Source: an uncultured Lachnospiraceae bacterium (GTDB lineage Bacteria; Bacillota; Clostridia; Lachnospirales; Lachnospiraceae). Taken from it: 64,000 nucleotides of DNA. Shown in pieces: positions 26,681-35,791 of the stretch. The position numbers were made by a program, and so were the translations under genes. The number at the start of each line of letters is the position of its first letter. Within the stretch, counting starts at the first letter, position 1. The notes under the pieces are model-generated. The model saw nothing but the letters and a program-made list of their open reading frames with translations. It was not told where the DNA came from and ran no database searches. Location of the stretch: contig CAJUDY010000020.1 of assembly GCA_910584945.1 (NCBI GenBank), positions 4,205 to 68,204 on the forward strand, given 5' to 3'.

Positions 26681-27305
26681 GATGGCTGGAGCGCCGTTCT
26701 TTTAAGGAGTAGACGCATCCGCAGTAGTCCTGCCGGTACATGTCGTACTCTCTGGACAATTCTGTGGAGCGTTTGTATCCGTTTTTCTTTTTGAAATCGT
26801 TGGGGAGCCAGCGGACCTGATATGCTTCGGCAAGCTGCTCTCCGATTTCATTTAATTTTTCCGCATTTTTCAGCGGACTGATGGACAGGGTGGAGGCAAA
26901 ATAGTCGCATCCTTTTTCCTTTGCCAGTCGGGCGGCTCTGGAAAGCCGAAGCCGATAGCAGGCAAAGCACCGCTCGCCGCCTTCGGGCAGCTGCTCCATA
27001 CCTCTTACACAGTCATAAAATTCTTTTGGAAGATAGGGTTCCTCGAGAAAGCAAACAGGATATTTTGCCGGAAATGTCTGAATAAAACGCAGCTGCTCCG
27101 CGGCCCGGGCCCGGTATTCGGACTCCGGGTAGATATTTGGATTATAGTAAAGGACTGTGATCCGAAAATATTCGGACAGATATTCCAGCACATAACTGCT
27201 GCAGGGCGCGCAGCAGGAGTGCAGAAGAAGCGTCGGCGCCTGCGGTTCCTGCGCCAGACATTCGATCAGCTGCTCCAGTTCCTTTTGGTAATTTCGCCTG
27301 TTCAA
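26664..27305 (-). CDS. queH: Epoxyqueuosine reductase QueH
   Basis: QueH (former DUF208) reduces epoxyqueuosine to queuosine in tRNA as the last step of queuosine synthesis. This 213-residue protein has the cluster-binding cysteine motifs LLLHSCCAPCSSY near residue 28, CFACYRLRL in the middle, and YRQDYCGCVYS near the C-terminus, plus YYNPNIYP and FASTLSISPLKN. It is transcribed opposite to its neighbours and stands alone. Its 3' end overlaps that of the glyoxalase-like gene. Assignment is strong. Confidence 0.93.
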   Translation of the reverse strand: MNRRNYQKELEQLIECLAQEPQAPTLLLHSCCAPCSSYVLEYLSEYFRITVLYYNPNIYPESEYRARAAEQLRFIQTFPAKYPVCFLEEPYLPKEFYDCVRGMEQLPEGGERCFACYRLRLSRAARLAKEKGCDYFASTLSISPLKNAEKLNEIGEQLAEAYQVRWLPNDFKKKNGYKRSTELSREYDMYRQDYCGCVYSLKERRSSHPISPE

Positions 27306-27437
27306 AAGTATCCCTCCTGTACATTTCTGTCTTTATCATCATATCGCAAATTAAAAAAATTGCAAGAGGTGATGTTCCGAAAGGGAACGGTGAGCGCGAA
27401 CTTTGGACGCGGCAGAGGGAGGAGGGAAGATGGAAAC

Positions 27438-28163
27438 ATGGAAGTCAGAGATATCTTTTTGGCAGCGCTTTTGCTTCTGGCAGGCTTCCTCTTCTTTGGC
27501 AGGAAGAGACGGTACAAAAGGACCTCCTATTACCGGATGACGAGGAATCCATACCGGCTTACAATGGAAGACAAGGGCAGGTTCGGGGAGTACCAGATTT
27601 ACAAAAGGCTGTCCGCCTATGAGCAGGACGGCGGACAATTCTTGTTTAACTGTTATCTGCCGGGGGAAAGAGGGGAGACGACGGAGATCGACGTGATCCT
27701 GATTCATAAAAGCGGTATCTATGTGTTCGAGAGCAAGAATTACAGCGGCTGGATCTACGGTCGGGAGTCGGATCGGACCTGGACCCAGATTCTGAGGCAG
27801 AAGATCCGCTTTCCCAATCCTCTGCGCCAGAACCAGCTTCATGTGGCCAGAGTGCGAAAAGCGCTGGGCTTAAGGAGAGAGGCGCCGGTGTATTCGCTGG
27901 TGGTCTTTTCCGACCGCTGCGTCTTAAAAAAGGTGCGGGTGGAGCGTCCGGACCGTCAGGTCACCACCTGGAAGCGCTTAAAGCACGCGATGAGGAAATT
28001 TGCCAAAAAGCAGCCGTATGCGCTGGAAGAGGCGGACGTACAGGCATACGCCAGTCAGCTGTATCCCTGTTCTCAGGCGACGCGCAGAGAGAAGAAAAAA
28101 CATATCCGGGACATTCAAAAAAGACAGAAAAGAAGAGGCTGGATTCGGCGTTTTTGGGAATGA
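27438..28163 (+). CDS. NERD domain-containing membrane-anchored protein
   Basis: The protein has one N-terminal membrane segment (DIFLAALLLLAGFLFFG), a basic linker, and a NERD nuclease-related domain at about 45-160: GRFGEYQIYKRL, TTEIDVILIHKSGIYVFESKNYSGWIYG, with the D and E-x-K residues of a PD-(D/E)XK-like core intact. The C-terminus is very basic (KREKKKHIRDIQKRQKRRG-like). I prefer the ATG at 27438 after GGAGGGAAG; an in-frame ATG at 27372 next to AGAGGTG is possible. NERD proteins are thought to act on nucleic acids, but this one is uncharacterised. Confidence 0.75.
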   Translation: MEVRDIFLAALLLLAGFLFFGRKRRYKRTSYYRMTRNPYRLTMEDKGRFGEYQIYKRLSAYEQDGGQFLFNCYLPGERGETTEIDVILIHKSGIYVFESKNYSGWIYGRESDRTWTQILRQKIRFPNPLRQNQLHVARVRKALGLRREAPVYSLVVFSDRCVLKKVRVERPDRQVTTWKRLKHAMRKFAKKQPYALEEADVQAYASQLYPCSQATRREKKKHIRDIQKRQKRRGWIRRFWE

Positions 28164-28216
28164 ATATTTCAAATGGGAAATATATTTTAGAACAATCATA
28201 AGTATTGGGGGAAAAT

Positions 28217-28627
28217 ATGTTTTCCGAAGTGAACAGCCTGTTGTTTTTATTGATCTTTCTTGCCTATGGGGCGGTCTGCCTGATCGTCTGTCAACGGTTT
28301 GCGGCGCCTCTCAAATGCTGCTGCAGGGAGTCTTTGCAGAAGCTTTTTCTGTGCGGACTGATCGCGCTGGTGCTGACGGTGGTTACCATCTATCTGTGGT
28401 ATGTGGCAGTGCTCCTTCTGGTGATGGCGGCCAGGTATCTGTGCGACAAATGTCCGTCGAATGCTGGAAAATGTGCTGTCATGGCTGGTATTGTGTTGTT
28501 GATTGTGCTGGTGACGGCGGCGGGCCTTCCCTTTATGCTGAGTCGGCATGCGGATGATGAGGAAGACGACGCGGTAGTGGAAGAAGTGACCGAGAATGGA
28601 GTTGCGGAGTATCGTTTAGGAGAGTAA
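28217..28627 (+). CDS. Small membrane protein of unknown function
   Basis: I do not recognise a family. The 136-residue product has three hydrophobic stretches that look like membrane helices: LLFLLIFLAYGAVCLIV, LFLCGLIALVLTVVTIYLW with the following LLLVMAARYL, and AVMAGIVLLIVLVTAAGL. A small cytoplasmic cluster of cysteines (CCCRE, CDKCPSNAGKC) and an acidic tail (DDEEDDAVVEE) follow. The ATG at 28217 is preceded by GGGGGA. The next gene starts three bases after the stop, so the two form a pair. Confidence 0.6.
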   Translation: MFSEVNSLLFLLIFLAYGAVCLIVCQRFAAPLKCCCRESLQKLFLCGLIALVLTVVTIYLWYVAVLLLVMAARYLCDKCPSNAGKCAVMAGIVLLIVLVTAAGLPFMLSRHADDEEDDAVVEEVTENGVAEYRLGE

Positions 28628-28630
28628 GAG

Positions 28631-28879
28631 ATGGAAGAGAAAAAACATTTGGAACATGTCCTCGCAATGCTGAAAGAGCGGGGATGGAATTACAAAGAAT
28701 GCGAGGAAGACGGCTGCAAAAGCATTGATTTTGAATACCGGGGAGTCGCTTACCACATCTGGGAGTTCTATGATGAAGAATGGGGTGTGGAGACCAATGT
28801 CCGCCATGGAGGCGGTATGGAGGAACTGACCGGAGATTATGAGACGGAACTTCTGGAGATTATGAAGGACTGGAAATAG
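28631..28879 (+). CDS. Conserved small hypothetical protein
   Basis: This 82-residue soluble acidic protein is not recognised. It has aromatic and acidic motifs (GWNYKECEEDGCKSIDFEYRG, HIWEFYDEEWGVETNV) suggesting a compact alpha-beta fold. It directly follows the small membrane protein and overlaps nothing; it faces the convergent PTS gene seven bases away with no evident terminator between them. Confidence 0.55.
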   Translation: MEEKKHLEHVLAMLKERGWNYKECEEDGCKSIDFEYRGVAYHIWEFYDEEWGVETNVRHGGGMEELTGDYETELLEIMKDWK

Positions 28880-28885
28880 TCCGTA

Positions 28886-30439
28886 TTACACATACAGATG
28901 ATAACTGAAAAGCCAGGCGATCAGGATGCGGAAGGCACTGGTCAGGAAGCGGGAGGCCAGTACGGAGGAGGCGCCGACTTTGATGGTTTCCTCCTTGGCT
29001 TGGGCCAGTCCGAGTCCTACCGGGATAAAGTCACAGGCTGCCTGGGTATTGACGGCAAAAAGGGCGGGAAGCGCCAGGGATACCGGGATGGCTCCGGCGC
29101 CGATCTGCGCACCGATGATGGTTCCCGTGACCTGGGCAATGATGGCTCCGGGCGCCAGGATCGGGGAGAGGAGCGGGAAGGATATCAGGACCCCGAGGAA
29201 CAGAAGCCCGGCGATGCTGGAGGACAGGGGCGTAAGCCTTGCGGCGATCCAGCCGTTGAGTCCCGAGCATTCCACGGCGGCGGTCAGAAGGGAGACAAAG
29301 CCCATCAGAGGCAGCAGGGTATGGAGGATCGTGTGGACGCTGTCCTGGGAGGCCTTATAGAGCAGGCCGCATCCTCGCCCAAATACAGAAGGTAAACTGC
29401 TTAAAGAACAAACCAGACAGGACCATAGGCCAGGAAGACCGGGAGCGGAAGGATTTTGTATCACCTCCAGATTTTCCGTAGACTGAATCTGATCCGCAGA
29501 TACGTCGGATACATAGAGGTCTTCGGTCATATAGCGGGCAAGGGGGCCGCTTCTTCCGGTGGGCATGAGGTTGACCGTCGGAATTCTTTTTTTAGGATAA
29601 AGGCCGCAGCGCAGGGTGCCTCCGCAGTCGATGACAGCCAGAAAGATTTCCTCATCCGGAACAGAGGAAGAAAAGCCGTTCACAGAAGTACAGCCGGTCA
29701 GCTGTTCGATCCGGTCCACGATGTCCGGCCGTGCGCCGCCGCCGGTAACATAGACCAGCTTGCTTCTTTGGCTGTCCGGCCTGACCGTCAAAGGTCCGCC
29801 GTAGCCGCTTCTCCCCGCCGTGATGCGAATCTCATGCCAGGGAGTGTCTTTTGGATCTGCCTTTGTGTCAGAGAGATCGGAAAAAGAGTCCGGAATCCTC
29901 GGCTTGTCCGAAAGAAGGATTCCCATCTTACGGCTGTAATAACCGGTCGTGCAGTCGGTTACAACCCCGCAGAGAAAATTGGCGATCAACCCCGCGGCCA
30001 GATAGCGTAGGGCGAGGGGATGGGTCGGATACCCAAGCAGTTCCACCCCATGGGCGATTCCAAGCCAGATAAAAAGCTCGGAAGAGTTGATATGAGGGAA
30101 GATTCCGTTGCTGGTATGACAGAAAAAGGAGGCGCAGGCAAAGTAGGAGGGTTTGTCTTTTTCTGAAAGAAACCGTCCCAGAGTCAGGGCCGAAGGATTG
30201 CCAAGAAGGACGGCCCCGAAAAAGGGAATCAGCATATATTTTAACAGCAGATGTCTGGACGCCAGCGCTGCTGTTTTTTCAATCAGTCGGGCAGGTATCA
30301 GGCGGATCAGGGCATTGGTAAAGATCAGCACCATGAAAATCGTCGGAATCAGGTCCGAACACCAGGAAACCAGAAAGTTTCCGCCATAAGTAAACAAGCC
30401 TGTAATAAAAGTAATCATATGATCAATCATCTTCGTCAT
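28886..30439 (-). CDS. PTS glucitol/sorbitol-type transporter, fused IIC and IIBC components
   Basis: One 517-residue protein contains what is normally two subunits. Residues 1-180 match the IIC component (SrlA-like: MVLIFTNALIRLI, LLGNPSALTLGRFL, FPHINSSELFIWLGIA). Residues about 215-340 match the IIB part of SrlE ([47 protein letters not shown] with its phosphorylatable Cys). The rest is the second membrane part ([34 protein letters not shown]). I start at the ATG at 30439 after TAGGAGAA although the frame is open further. It is divergent from a second, unfused sorbitol PTS. It imports and phosphorylates a hexitol; its own IIA is not adjacent. Confidence 0.85.
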   Translation of the reverse strand: MTKMIDHMITFITGLFTYGGNFLVSWCSDLIPTIFMVLIFTNALIRLIPARLIEKTAALASRHLLLKYMLIPFFGAVLLGNPSALTLGRFLSEKDKPSYFACASFFCHTSNGIFPHINSSELFIWLGIAHGVELLGYPTHPLALRYLAAGLIANFLCGVVTDCTTGYYSRKMGILLSDKPRIPDSFSDLSDTKADPKDTPWHEIRITAGRSGYGGPLTVRPDSQRSKLVYVTGGGARPDIVDRIEQLTGCTSVNGFSSSVPDEEIFLAVIDCGGTLRCGLYPKKRIPTVNLMPTGRSGPLARYMTEDLYVSDVSADQIQSTENLEVIQNPSAPGLPGLWSCLVCSLSSLPSVFGRGCGLLYKASQDSVHTILHTLLPLMGFVSLLTAAVECSGLNGWIAARLTPLSSSIAGLLFLGVLISFPLLSPILAPGAIIAQVTGTIIGAQIGAGAIPVSLALPALFAVNTQAACDFIPVGLGLAQAKEETIKVGASSVLASRFLTSAFRILIAWLFSYHLYV

Positions 30440-30662
30440 TCGGGCGATTCTCCTAATCAGATTTCTTTTTGACAATCCCAATATAACATATTTACAGCCG
30501 ATTTCCAACGCCTGGAAAAAGAATGTATTAATTATGCCTGAAAAATGAGGTAATATGCAATCAGACAAAGCAAAGTACACATGGCCAGGTGACTTGACGA
30601 CAACGTCTACCTAAGCAGCAGGTTCCATCAGCACAGGCTGCATCATACCAGGAGGTTATACA

Positions 30663-31124
30663 ATGAATCTTATTCCACTGATCATTCTGTTTTGTATTGC
30701 GTTTGCCCTGCAGTATCTTCTGACGTTCCTGCAGATGAAGAGCTTCATGGGTTCTTACAGAAGTCTCAGGCAGAAAGGACGCGTGGCGATCGGAAAGGCC
30801 AAAGGCGCGTTCCGCGCCGGAGCCATCGCGATGTTTGCTATAGACGGCAGCGGAAACATTCTGGAAGGCAGCTGCCTGCAGGGCGTGACCGTATTCGCCA
30901 GAGCCAGGAACCTGAAAGGATTCGAGGGAATGGACGTGGGGGCGCTTTGCCAGGAGGACTGTAAGAAGATGCGCCTGTCGGGGCCGATCACCAAAGCGGT
31001 TCTGGAGGCGTCTTCCAACTATCGGATTCTGATGGCCGGAGGCGAGCTGAAGGAAGAACCTGCGCCGCTTGCCAAAGCAGCCGATGCCCTAAAGCATCTG
31101 GTGGTACGACACGCAGAAACTTGA
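30663..31124 (+). CDS. gutM: Glucitol operon activator GutM
   Basis: GutM-type proteins activate transcription of glucitol/sorbitol PTS operons. The 153-residue product has an N-terminal membrane-like segment (LIPLIILFCIAFALQYLLTFL), then MKSFMGSYRSLRQKGRVAIGK and GAIAMFAIDGSGNILEGSCLQG, which match the family. A strong AGGAGG ribosome binding site precedes the ATG. It is the first gene of the sorbitol operon, with srlA, srlE and srlD downstream. The 220-base gap upstream, shared with the divergent fused PTS gene, should hold the control region, but I see no clear operator. Confidence 0.85.
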   Translation: MNLIPLIILFCIAFALQYLLTFLQMKSFMGSYRSLRQKGRVAIGKAKGAFRAGAIAMFAIDGSGNILEGSCLQGVTVFARARNLKGFEGMDVGALCQEDCKKMRLSGPITKAVLEASSNYRILMAGGELKEEPAPLAKAADALKHLVVRHAET

Positions 31125-31129
31125 AAACA

Positions 31130-31160
31130 GCATCTGCCGGGGGCGGATGCAAAACTCGAA
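31130..31160 (+). repeat. Leader hairpin element, short form, before srlA
   Basis: GCATCTGCC (31130-31138) pairs with GGCGGATGC (31142-31150) around a three-base loop. The tail here is AAAACTCGAA instead of GGAACTTAAA, then CGAGGAGG. It lies inside the sorbitol operon between gutM and srlA. Confidence 0.6.
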
Positions 31161-31177
31161 CAGCGAGGAGGATCTTT

Positions 31178-31717
31178 ATGAATGTTATAGTGAATGCAGC
31201 AGAAGGTTTTATGGGCTTATTTGACGCAGGTGCGCTCACCTTTGTCAACTGGGTCTCCACCATTGTACCGAAGGTACTTTTGTTACTGGTATTTATGAAT
31301 GCGCTGATCGCCCTGATCGGTCAGGAACGGATCAACAAATTCGCAAAAGTCTGTTCCGGCAACGTGATCATGGCTTACGGAGTACTTCCGTTCCTCTCGG
31401 CATTTATGCTGGGGAATCCGATGGCATTGTCCATGGGTAAATTTCTTCCCGAACGGATGAAACCCAGCTATTACGCGGCGTCTACCTATCACTGCCACAC
31501 CAACAGCGGGATGTTCCCTCATATCAATGTGGGTGAGATCTTCATCTATCTCGGCATTGCGGACGGGATTACAACCCTGGGGCTCAGCACGACTCCCCTG
31601 GCGATCCGCTATCTGCTGGTCGGTCTGGTTATGAATTTCTTCGCAGGATGGATTACGGATTTTACGACCACATTCGTGATGAAACAACAGAAAATTGAAC
31701 TGAAAAGCACTATGTAG
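31178..31717 (+). CDS. srlA: PTS glucitol/sorbitol-specific IIC component
   Basis: The 179-residue membrane protein is the IIC part of a glucitol/sorbitol PTS permease. LLVFMNALIALIGQERINKFAK, FMLGNPMALSMGKFLPERMKPS, CHTNSGMFPHINVGEIFIYLGIADG and FAGWITDFTTTF are family motifs. The ATG at 31178 follows CGAGGAGGA; longer in-frame starts lack a ribosome binding site. With SrlE and SrlB it forms the transporter that imports sorbitol as sorbitol-6-phosphate. It is homologous to the N-terminal half of the fused protein at 28886. Confidence 0.9.
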   Translation: MNVIVNAAEGFMGLFDAGALTFVNWVSTIVPKVLLLLVFMNALIALIGQERINKFAKVCSGNVIMAYGVLPFLSAFMLGNPMALSMGKFLPERMKPSYYAASTYHCHTNSGMFPHINVGEIFIYLGIADGITTLGLSTTPLAIRYLLVGLVMNFFAGWITDFTTTFVMKQQKIELKSTM

Positions 31718-31745
31718 AGCGGAATTTTAATCAGGAGGGATCACA

Positions 31746-32774
31746 ATGGCAGAATATAGAGCAATCAAAGTAGAGAGAGGCAGCGGCGGATTCGGAGGAC
31801 CTCTGACCGTCATGCCCAGAGAGGGAAAAGATAAGGTAGTCTTTATCACCGGCGGCGGCGCGGAGCCGGATATCATTGAAAAGATCGTAAAACTGACCGG
31901 CTGTACGGCGGTCAACGGCTTTAAGACTTCCGTGCCGGACGAAGAAATCTTCCTGGTCGTCATCGACTGCGGCGGCACCTTACGATGCGGAATCTATCCG
32001 CAGAAGCGGATTCCTACCATCAACATCATGCCGGTGGGCAAGAGCGGTCCTCTTGCCAAGTTCATTACGGAAGATATCTATGTATCCGCAGTAGGACCGG
32101 ACCAGATCCGCCCGGCGGACGGCGCGGCAGTACCGGCTGACGAAGCGCCAGAGGCCAAAGAGCCGGAAAAAGAGAAGAAGGAGCCTGAGCGAAAATACAA
32201 GTACAGCACCGATAAAAAAGTGTCGGAGACCCTGGGAGAGACCAGCAAATCCAGTATCATCCAGAAGATCGGCATGGGCGCCGGAAAAGTGGTAAATACC
32301 CTCTATCAGGCGGCGAGAGACGCGGTGCAGTCCATGATTACGACGATTCTGCCCTTTATGGCGTTCGTGGCCATGCTGATCGGTATTATCCAGGGTTCCG
32401 GCTTCGGAGACTGGTTCGCGAAGCTTCTGGTTCCTCTGGCAGGAAACGGCGTGGGACTGATCATCCTCGGCTTCATTTGTTCGATTCCGGTGCTGTCCGC
32501 CCTCTTAGGACCGGGAGCCGTGATCGCTCAGGTCATCGGCACCATGATCGGCGTGGAGATCGGCAAAGGCAATATTGCTCCCAGCCTGGCGCTTCCGGCA
32601 CTGTTTGCCATCAATACCCAGTGCGCCTGCGACTTCATCCCCGTAGGTCTGGGCCTTGCAGAGGCAGAGCCGGAGACCGTGGAAGTCGGCGTTCCGTCCG
32701 TACTGTACTCCCGGTTCCTGGTGGGCGTTCCCAGAGTCCTGGTCGCCTGGGTGGCAAGCATCGGACTTTACTAA
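31746..32774 (+). CDS. srlE: PTS glucitol/sorbitol-specific IIBC component
   Basis: The 342-residue protein has the IIB domain at 1-125 ([30 protein letters not shown], with [17 protein letters not shown] carrying the phosphorylated Cys), a charged linker rich in E, K and P at about 135-160, and a C-terminal membrane part from about 190 ([37 protein letters not shown]). It partners SrlA and SrlB. It is followed directly by a 135-bp MITE-like element inserted between it and srlD. Confidence 0.9.
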   Translation: MAEYRAIKVERGSGGFGGPLTVMPREGKDKVVFITGGGAEPDIIEKIVKLTGCTAVNGFKTSVPDEEIFLVVIDCGGTLRCGIYPQKRIPTINIMPVGKSGPLAKFITEDIYVSAVGPDQIRPADGAAVPADEAPEAKEPEKEKKEPERKYKYSTDKKVSETLGETSKSSIIQKIGMGAGKVVNTLYQAARDAVQSMITTILPFMAFVAMLIGIIQGSGFGDWFAKLLVPLAGNGVGLIILGFICSIPVLSALLGPGAVIAQVIGTMIGVEIGKGNIAPSLALPALFAINTQCACDFIPVGLGLAEAEPETVEVGVPSVLYSRFLVGVPRVLVAWVASIGLY

Positions 32775-32781
32775 AAAATTA

Positions 32782-32916
32782 CGTAACTGTTCAGTACCTT
32801 CACAGTTACGATGCAAAATTCATTGAAGATCGCCTTCGGCGATGGAATTTTGCACTCCTGAATCATGTTCTTACGGCCTCAGCAGCAAGTGCTTCGGCCT
32901 GTGCTGAACAATTACA
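32782..32916 (+). mobile_element. MITE-like element, copy 1 (135 bp), inside the sorbitol operon
   Basis: The element starts CGTAACTGTTCAGTAC and ends GTGCTGAACAATTACA, which are 16-base terminal inverted repeats with a few mismatches. It is flanked by the 6-bp direct repeat AAATTA (32776-32781 and 32917-32922), consistent with a target-site duplication. The interior folds into three hairpins: GTAACTGT/ACAGTTAC at the left end, GCAAAATTCAT with ATGGAATTTTGC, and GGCC...GGCC around AGCA/TGCT. It has no coding capacity. The copy at 38073 has the same length and about 92% identity. Confidence 0.85.
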
Positions 32917-32964
32917 AAATTACATAAAACCAGCAAACGCAAAACTCAAATAGGAGAATGAATA

Positions 32965-33780
32965 ATGAACAATACATGGTTAAATCTGGAAGGAAAGACA
33001 GTGATTGTAACCGGAGGCGCATCCGGCATTGGCAAAGCAGTGGCAGAGGAATTTTTAAATCAGGGCGCGAACGTGGTGATCGCGGACATGAGTCCGGAAG
33101 CGCCGAAGATGGAGTCGGATTCTGAGAAATTCCATTATGTTGTGACCAACGTCACCAACCGGGAAAGCGTGGAACATATGGTGGAGGAAACGGTGAACAC
33201 TTTTGGAACCGTGGATATCCTGGTCAACAACGCAGGTATCAATATCCCGAGGCTTCTGGTGGACGACGCCAAACCTCACGGAGAGTTCGAACTGGACGAC
33301 GCCGTATTTGACAAAGTGGTAAATGTGAACTTGAAAGGCGTCTATCTGTGCGCTCAGGCGGCAGGGAGAGTCATGGTCGGCAAAAAGGACGGCGTGATCA
33401 TCAATATGTCCTCCGAGAGCGGCCTGGAAGGGTCCGAGGGACAGAGTATCTATGCGGCGACCAAGAACGCGGTGAACTCCTTTACCAGATCCTGGGCAAA
33501 GGAGCTGGGGCGCAAGGGAGTCCGGGTAGTAGGCGTTGCTCCTGGAATCATGGAAGCCACCGGACTTCGCACCATCGGCTATGAGACGGCGCTTGCCTAT
33601 ACCAGGGGAATCACCGTGGAGGAACTTCGGGCAGGTTACAGCAAGACGTCCACCACGCCCATGGGACGTTCCGGCAGACTTTCTGAAGTGGCCGATATGG
33701 TATGCTATCTTGGAAGCGAGAAGGCTTCCTATGTCCACGGTGTGACCTACAATGTGGCAGGCGGAAAGACCAGAGGTTAA
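32965..33780 (+). CDS. srlD: Sorbitol-6-phosphate 2-dehydrogenase (SDR family)
   Basis: This classical short-chain dehydrogenase converts sorbitol-6-phosphate to fructose-6-phosphate with NAD. The 271-residue sequence has VTGGASGIGKAVAEE for cofactor binding, ILVNNAGINIPRLL, the catalytic serine in INMSSESGLEGSEG, and YAATK as YxxxK. The ATG follows TAGGAGAATG. It belongs with srlA and srlE although the MITE-like element lies between. Context makes the sorbitol assignment likely; other hexitol phosphates remain possible. Confidence 0.88.
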   Translation: MNNTWLNLEGKTVIVTGGASGIGKAVAEEFLNQGANVVIADMSPEAPKMESDSEKFHYVVTNVTNRESVEHMVEETVNTFGTVDILVNNAGINIPRLLVDDAKPHGEFELDDAVFDKVVNVNLKGVYLCAQAAGRVMVGKKDGVIINMSSESGLEGSEGQSIYAATKNAVNSFTRSWAKELGRKGVRVVGVAPGIMEATGLRTIGYETALAYTRGITVEELRAGYSKTSTTPMGRSGRLSEVADMVCYLGSEKASYVHGVTYNVAGGKTRG

Positions 33781-33817
33781 TTTGAAAATCCGGCGGCCTT
33801 CCTTCTGAAAAAGATGC

Positions 33818-33846
33818 TTTTACGAAGATGCATTTTCGATTATAAT
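33818..33846 (+). promoter_or_regulatory. Putative promoter of the PRD regulator gene
   Basis: TATAAT at 33841-33846 is preceded 17 bases upstream by TTTTAC (33818-33823), a weak -35. It lies 27 bases before the ATG at 33873. Confidence 0.45.
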
Positions 33847-33872
33847 ATACGCAGGAAAAAAGGGGAGGGAAG

Positions 33873-35786
33873 ATGATGACGTCGGGAACGCCGGACAGCA
33901 GGATCGCGCAGATCCTGGACATCATGGAGCTTCGCAAATCTGCCAGACTGGAAAGTCTGGCGGATAAGCTGAAGGTGGGCACGAAAACAATCAGAAATGA
34001 CATCCGGGAACTGAATCAGATCCTGGACGGCAGCGCTCTGGTGGAGTCCGTGTCGGGAAGATATATACTTTTTATTTTGGACGAAAAGGCGTTCCAGGAG
34101 AAAAAGCAGATCGTATACAGTCAGAACGATTACATGAACTCCCCGGCGAAACGATATGGATACATTCTAAACCGGCTGATGCACGGGGGCGGGCCGATTC
34201 TGATCGACGACCTGGCGGACGAGATCTGTGTGGGACGGACAACGATCAATGGAGATTTGAAAAAGCTTCGGGAGATGCTGGACAGCTATCAGCTTCAGAT
34301 CATTGGAAAGACCAATACCGGGATTCGTCTGGAAGGAGAGGAGCTGTCTCTGCGGCTGTTTATCCTGGAGCGGCTTTATGATCAGGTATTTGAAACCTTC
34401 CTTTTGGACGACGATCTGGAAAGTATGGTGAGCGGATATTGTCAGGAGTATGGTCTGGACCACATTACGACCCAGTATTTCATGCGCTCCTACACCTTGA
34501 TGATCGACCGGGTGCTGAACGAACACCCCTTAAGCAGCCTTCAGGAAAAGTATCACGAACTGGAACAGACCGTTGCCTACCGCTTTGCGGAAAAGATCAT
34601 CGAACAGACCATAGAGATCTTTCAGGTGCCGATTCCCATGGAAGAGATTCTCTTTTTATCCCTTCCGATTGCGGGCATGCGCACCCCTTTGAACCGGGAT
34701 AATCAGCAGGCGCTGGAGATCAGCGAAGAAGTGGCGGAACTGGTGGTGAAGATCCTGAATCAGATCGCTTATGACATGAATTTTCATATCTCGCCCACGG
34801 ATCTTCTGGATGATTTTGTCTATCATATTAATTTTATGCTGAATCGTCTGAAGTACCGGTTTTATATTCGGAATTACGCCCTGGAAGAAATTCAGGAAAA
34901 GTTTCCGCTGGCCTACAAGATGGCGGAGCTTGCAAAAAAGGTCATCGAAGAACAGACCAGTCTGGAAGTGGTGGATGACGAGCTGGGATTTCTTGCCTCC
35001 TACTTCAGCCTGTTTCTGGAGGAGCAGCATTATAAGAATCAGCGGGTGTTCCGAGTGGGAATCGTCTGTGTGCAGGGCGCGATCTCCGGAAAGCTGATTC
35101 AGGTGCGGCTTAGAAAGATGATGTCCGATCAGACCGAGTTCGAGCTGCTTTCGGAGCTTGAGGCCGAGGGAAGAACCGATTTTGACCTGATCGTCTCCAC
35201 TGCCAGAAAATATGAGTCGGAGGACGTCCCGGTGATCTACCTGGAAGAAATCTTTGATGAAATGGAAGTGTTAAGACAGATCGAACGTCTGAGGTACCTG
35301 GGGCATCTGGAGATTTCCACGAAAAAAGGCCTGAATTCCCTGATTGCAACGATCCTGGAGCAGAAACACTTCTATGTATTGGACCCAAAGTTTTCTTATC
35401 TGGAAGCTGTGTTGTACATGACGGATCGGCTGATTGAAGAAGGCGCCCTTTCGCCGGATTTTAAAAAGGCGCTGCTTGAGAGAGAAAAAAAGAGCACCAT
35501 GCTGTTTGACGAATCCGTGGGGTTTCCGCATTTACAGTACCCGGGGGAAAAGATTGTGCTGGCGGTGGCGGTGGCCGACCGCCCGGAGCCGGGATTTCGG
35601 TTCCTGCTCTTCCTGGCACTGCCGGAGGAGTCGGAATTGAACGATGATATTTTAATCCATATCTATAATGAACTGCTGGTGATCTCTTCCGAGGAAACGT
35701 TGGTACAGGAGATATCCCGGCTGAAATCGAGCAATGAATTTGTCCTGTACATGATCAAAAATAACGAGTTGTTTGAGGATATATAA
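33873..35786 (+). CDS. PRD-containing transcriptional regulator (BglG/MtlR type), probable sorbitol regulator
   Basis: The 637-residue protein has an N-terminal HTH region (ILDIMELRKSARLESLADKLKVGTKTIRNDI) and a second HTH near 105-150 (ILIDDLADEICVGRTTINGDLKKL). Two PRD domains span about 180-400, then an EIIB-like segment (RVGIVCVQGAISGKLI) near 390-480 and an EIIA-like domain at about 490-637 with GFPHL, which keeps the phosphorylatable His. Such proteins are activated or inhibited by PTS phosphorylation. The position between srlD and srlB indicates control of this locus. In PRD2 the usual second His appears replaced (FLASYF). Confidence 0.85.
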   Translation: MMTSGTPDSRIAQILDIMELRKSARLESLADKLKVGTKTIRNDIRELNQILDGSALVESVSGRYILFILDEKAFQEKKQIVYSQNDYMNSPAKRYGYILNRLMHGGGPILIDDLADEICVGRTTINGDLKKLREMLDSYQLQIIGKTNTGIRLEGEELSLRLFILERLYDQVFETFLLDDDLESMVSGYCQEYGLDHITTQYFMRSYTLMIDRVLNEHPLSSLQEKYHELEQTVAYRFAEKIIEQTIEIFQVPIPMEEILFLSLPIAGMRTPLNRDNQQALEISEEVAELVVKILNQIAYDMNFHISPTDLLDDFVYHINFMLNRLKYRFYIRNYALEEIQEKFPLAYKMAELAKKVIEEQTSLEVVDDELGFLASYFSLFLEEQHYKNQRVFRVGIVCVQGAISGKLIQVRLRKMMSDQTEFELLSELEAEGRTDFDLIVSTARKYESEDVPVIYLEEIFDEMEVLRQIERLRYLGHLEISTKKGLNSLIATILEQKHFYVLDPKFSYLEAVLYMTDRLIEEGALSPDFKKALLEREKKSTMLFDESVGFPHLQYPGEKIVLAVAVADRPEPGFRFLLFLALPEESELNDDILIHIYNELLVISSEETLVQEISRLKSSNEFVLYMIKNNELFEDI

Positions 35787-35791
35787 AAACA

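Noticed and set aside
28898..29395. Long + strand open frame (165 codons) opposite the fused PTS gene
   Set aside because: It is a shadow of the minus-strand PTS gene, with biased composition (Gly, Asp, Arg) and no recognisable domain or ribosome binding site.
31130..31150. Interpretation of the leader hairpins as Rho-independent terminators
   Set aside because: No T-tract follows; the conserved tail and ribosome binding site follow instead.
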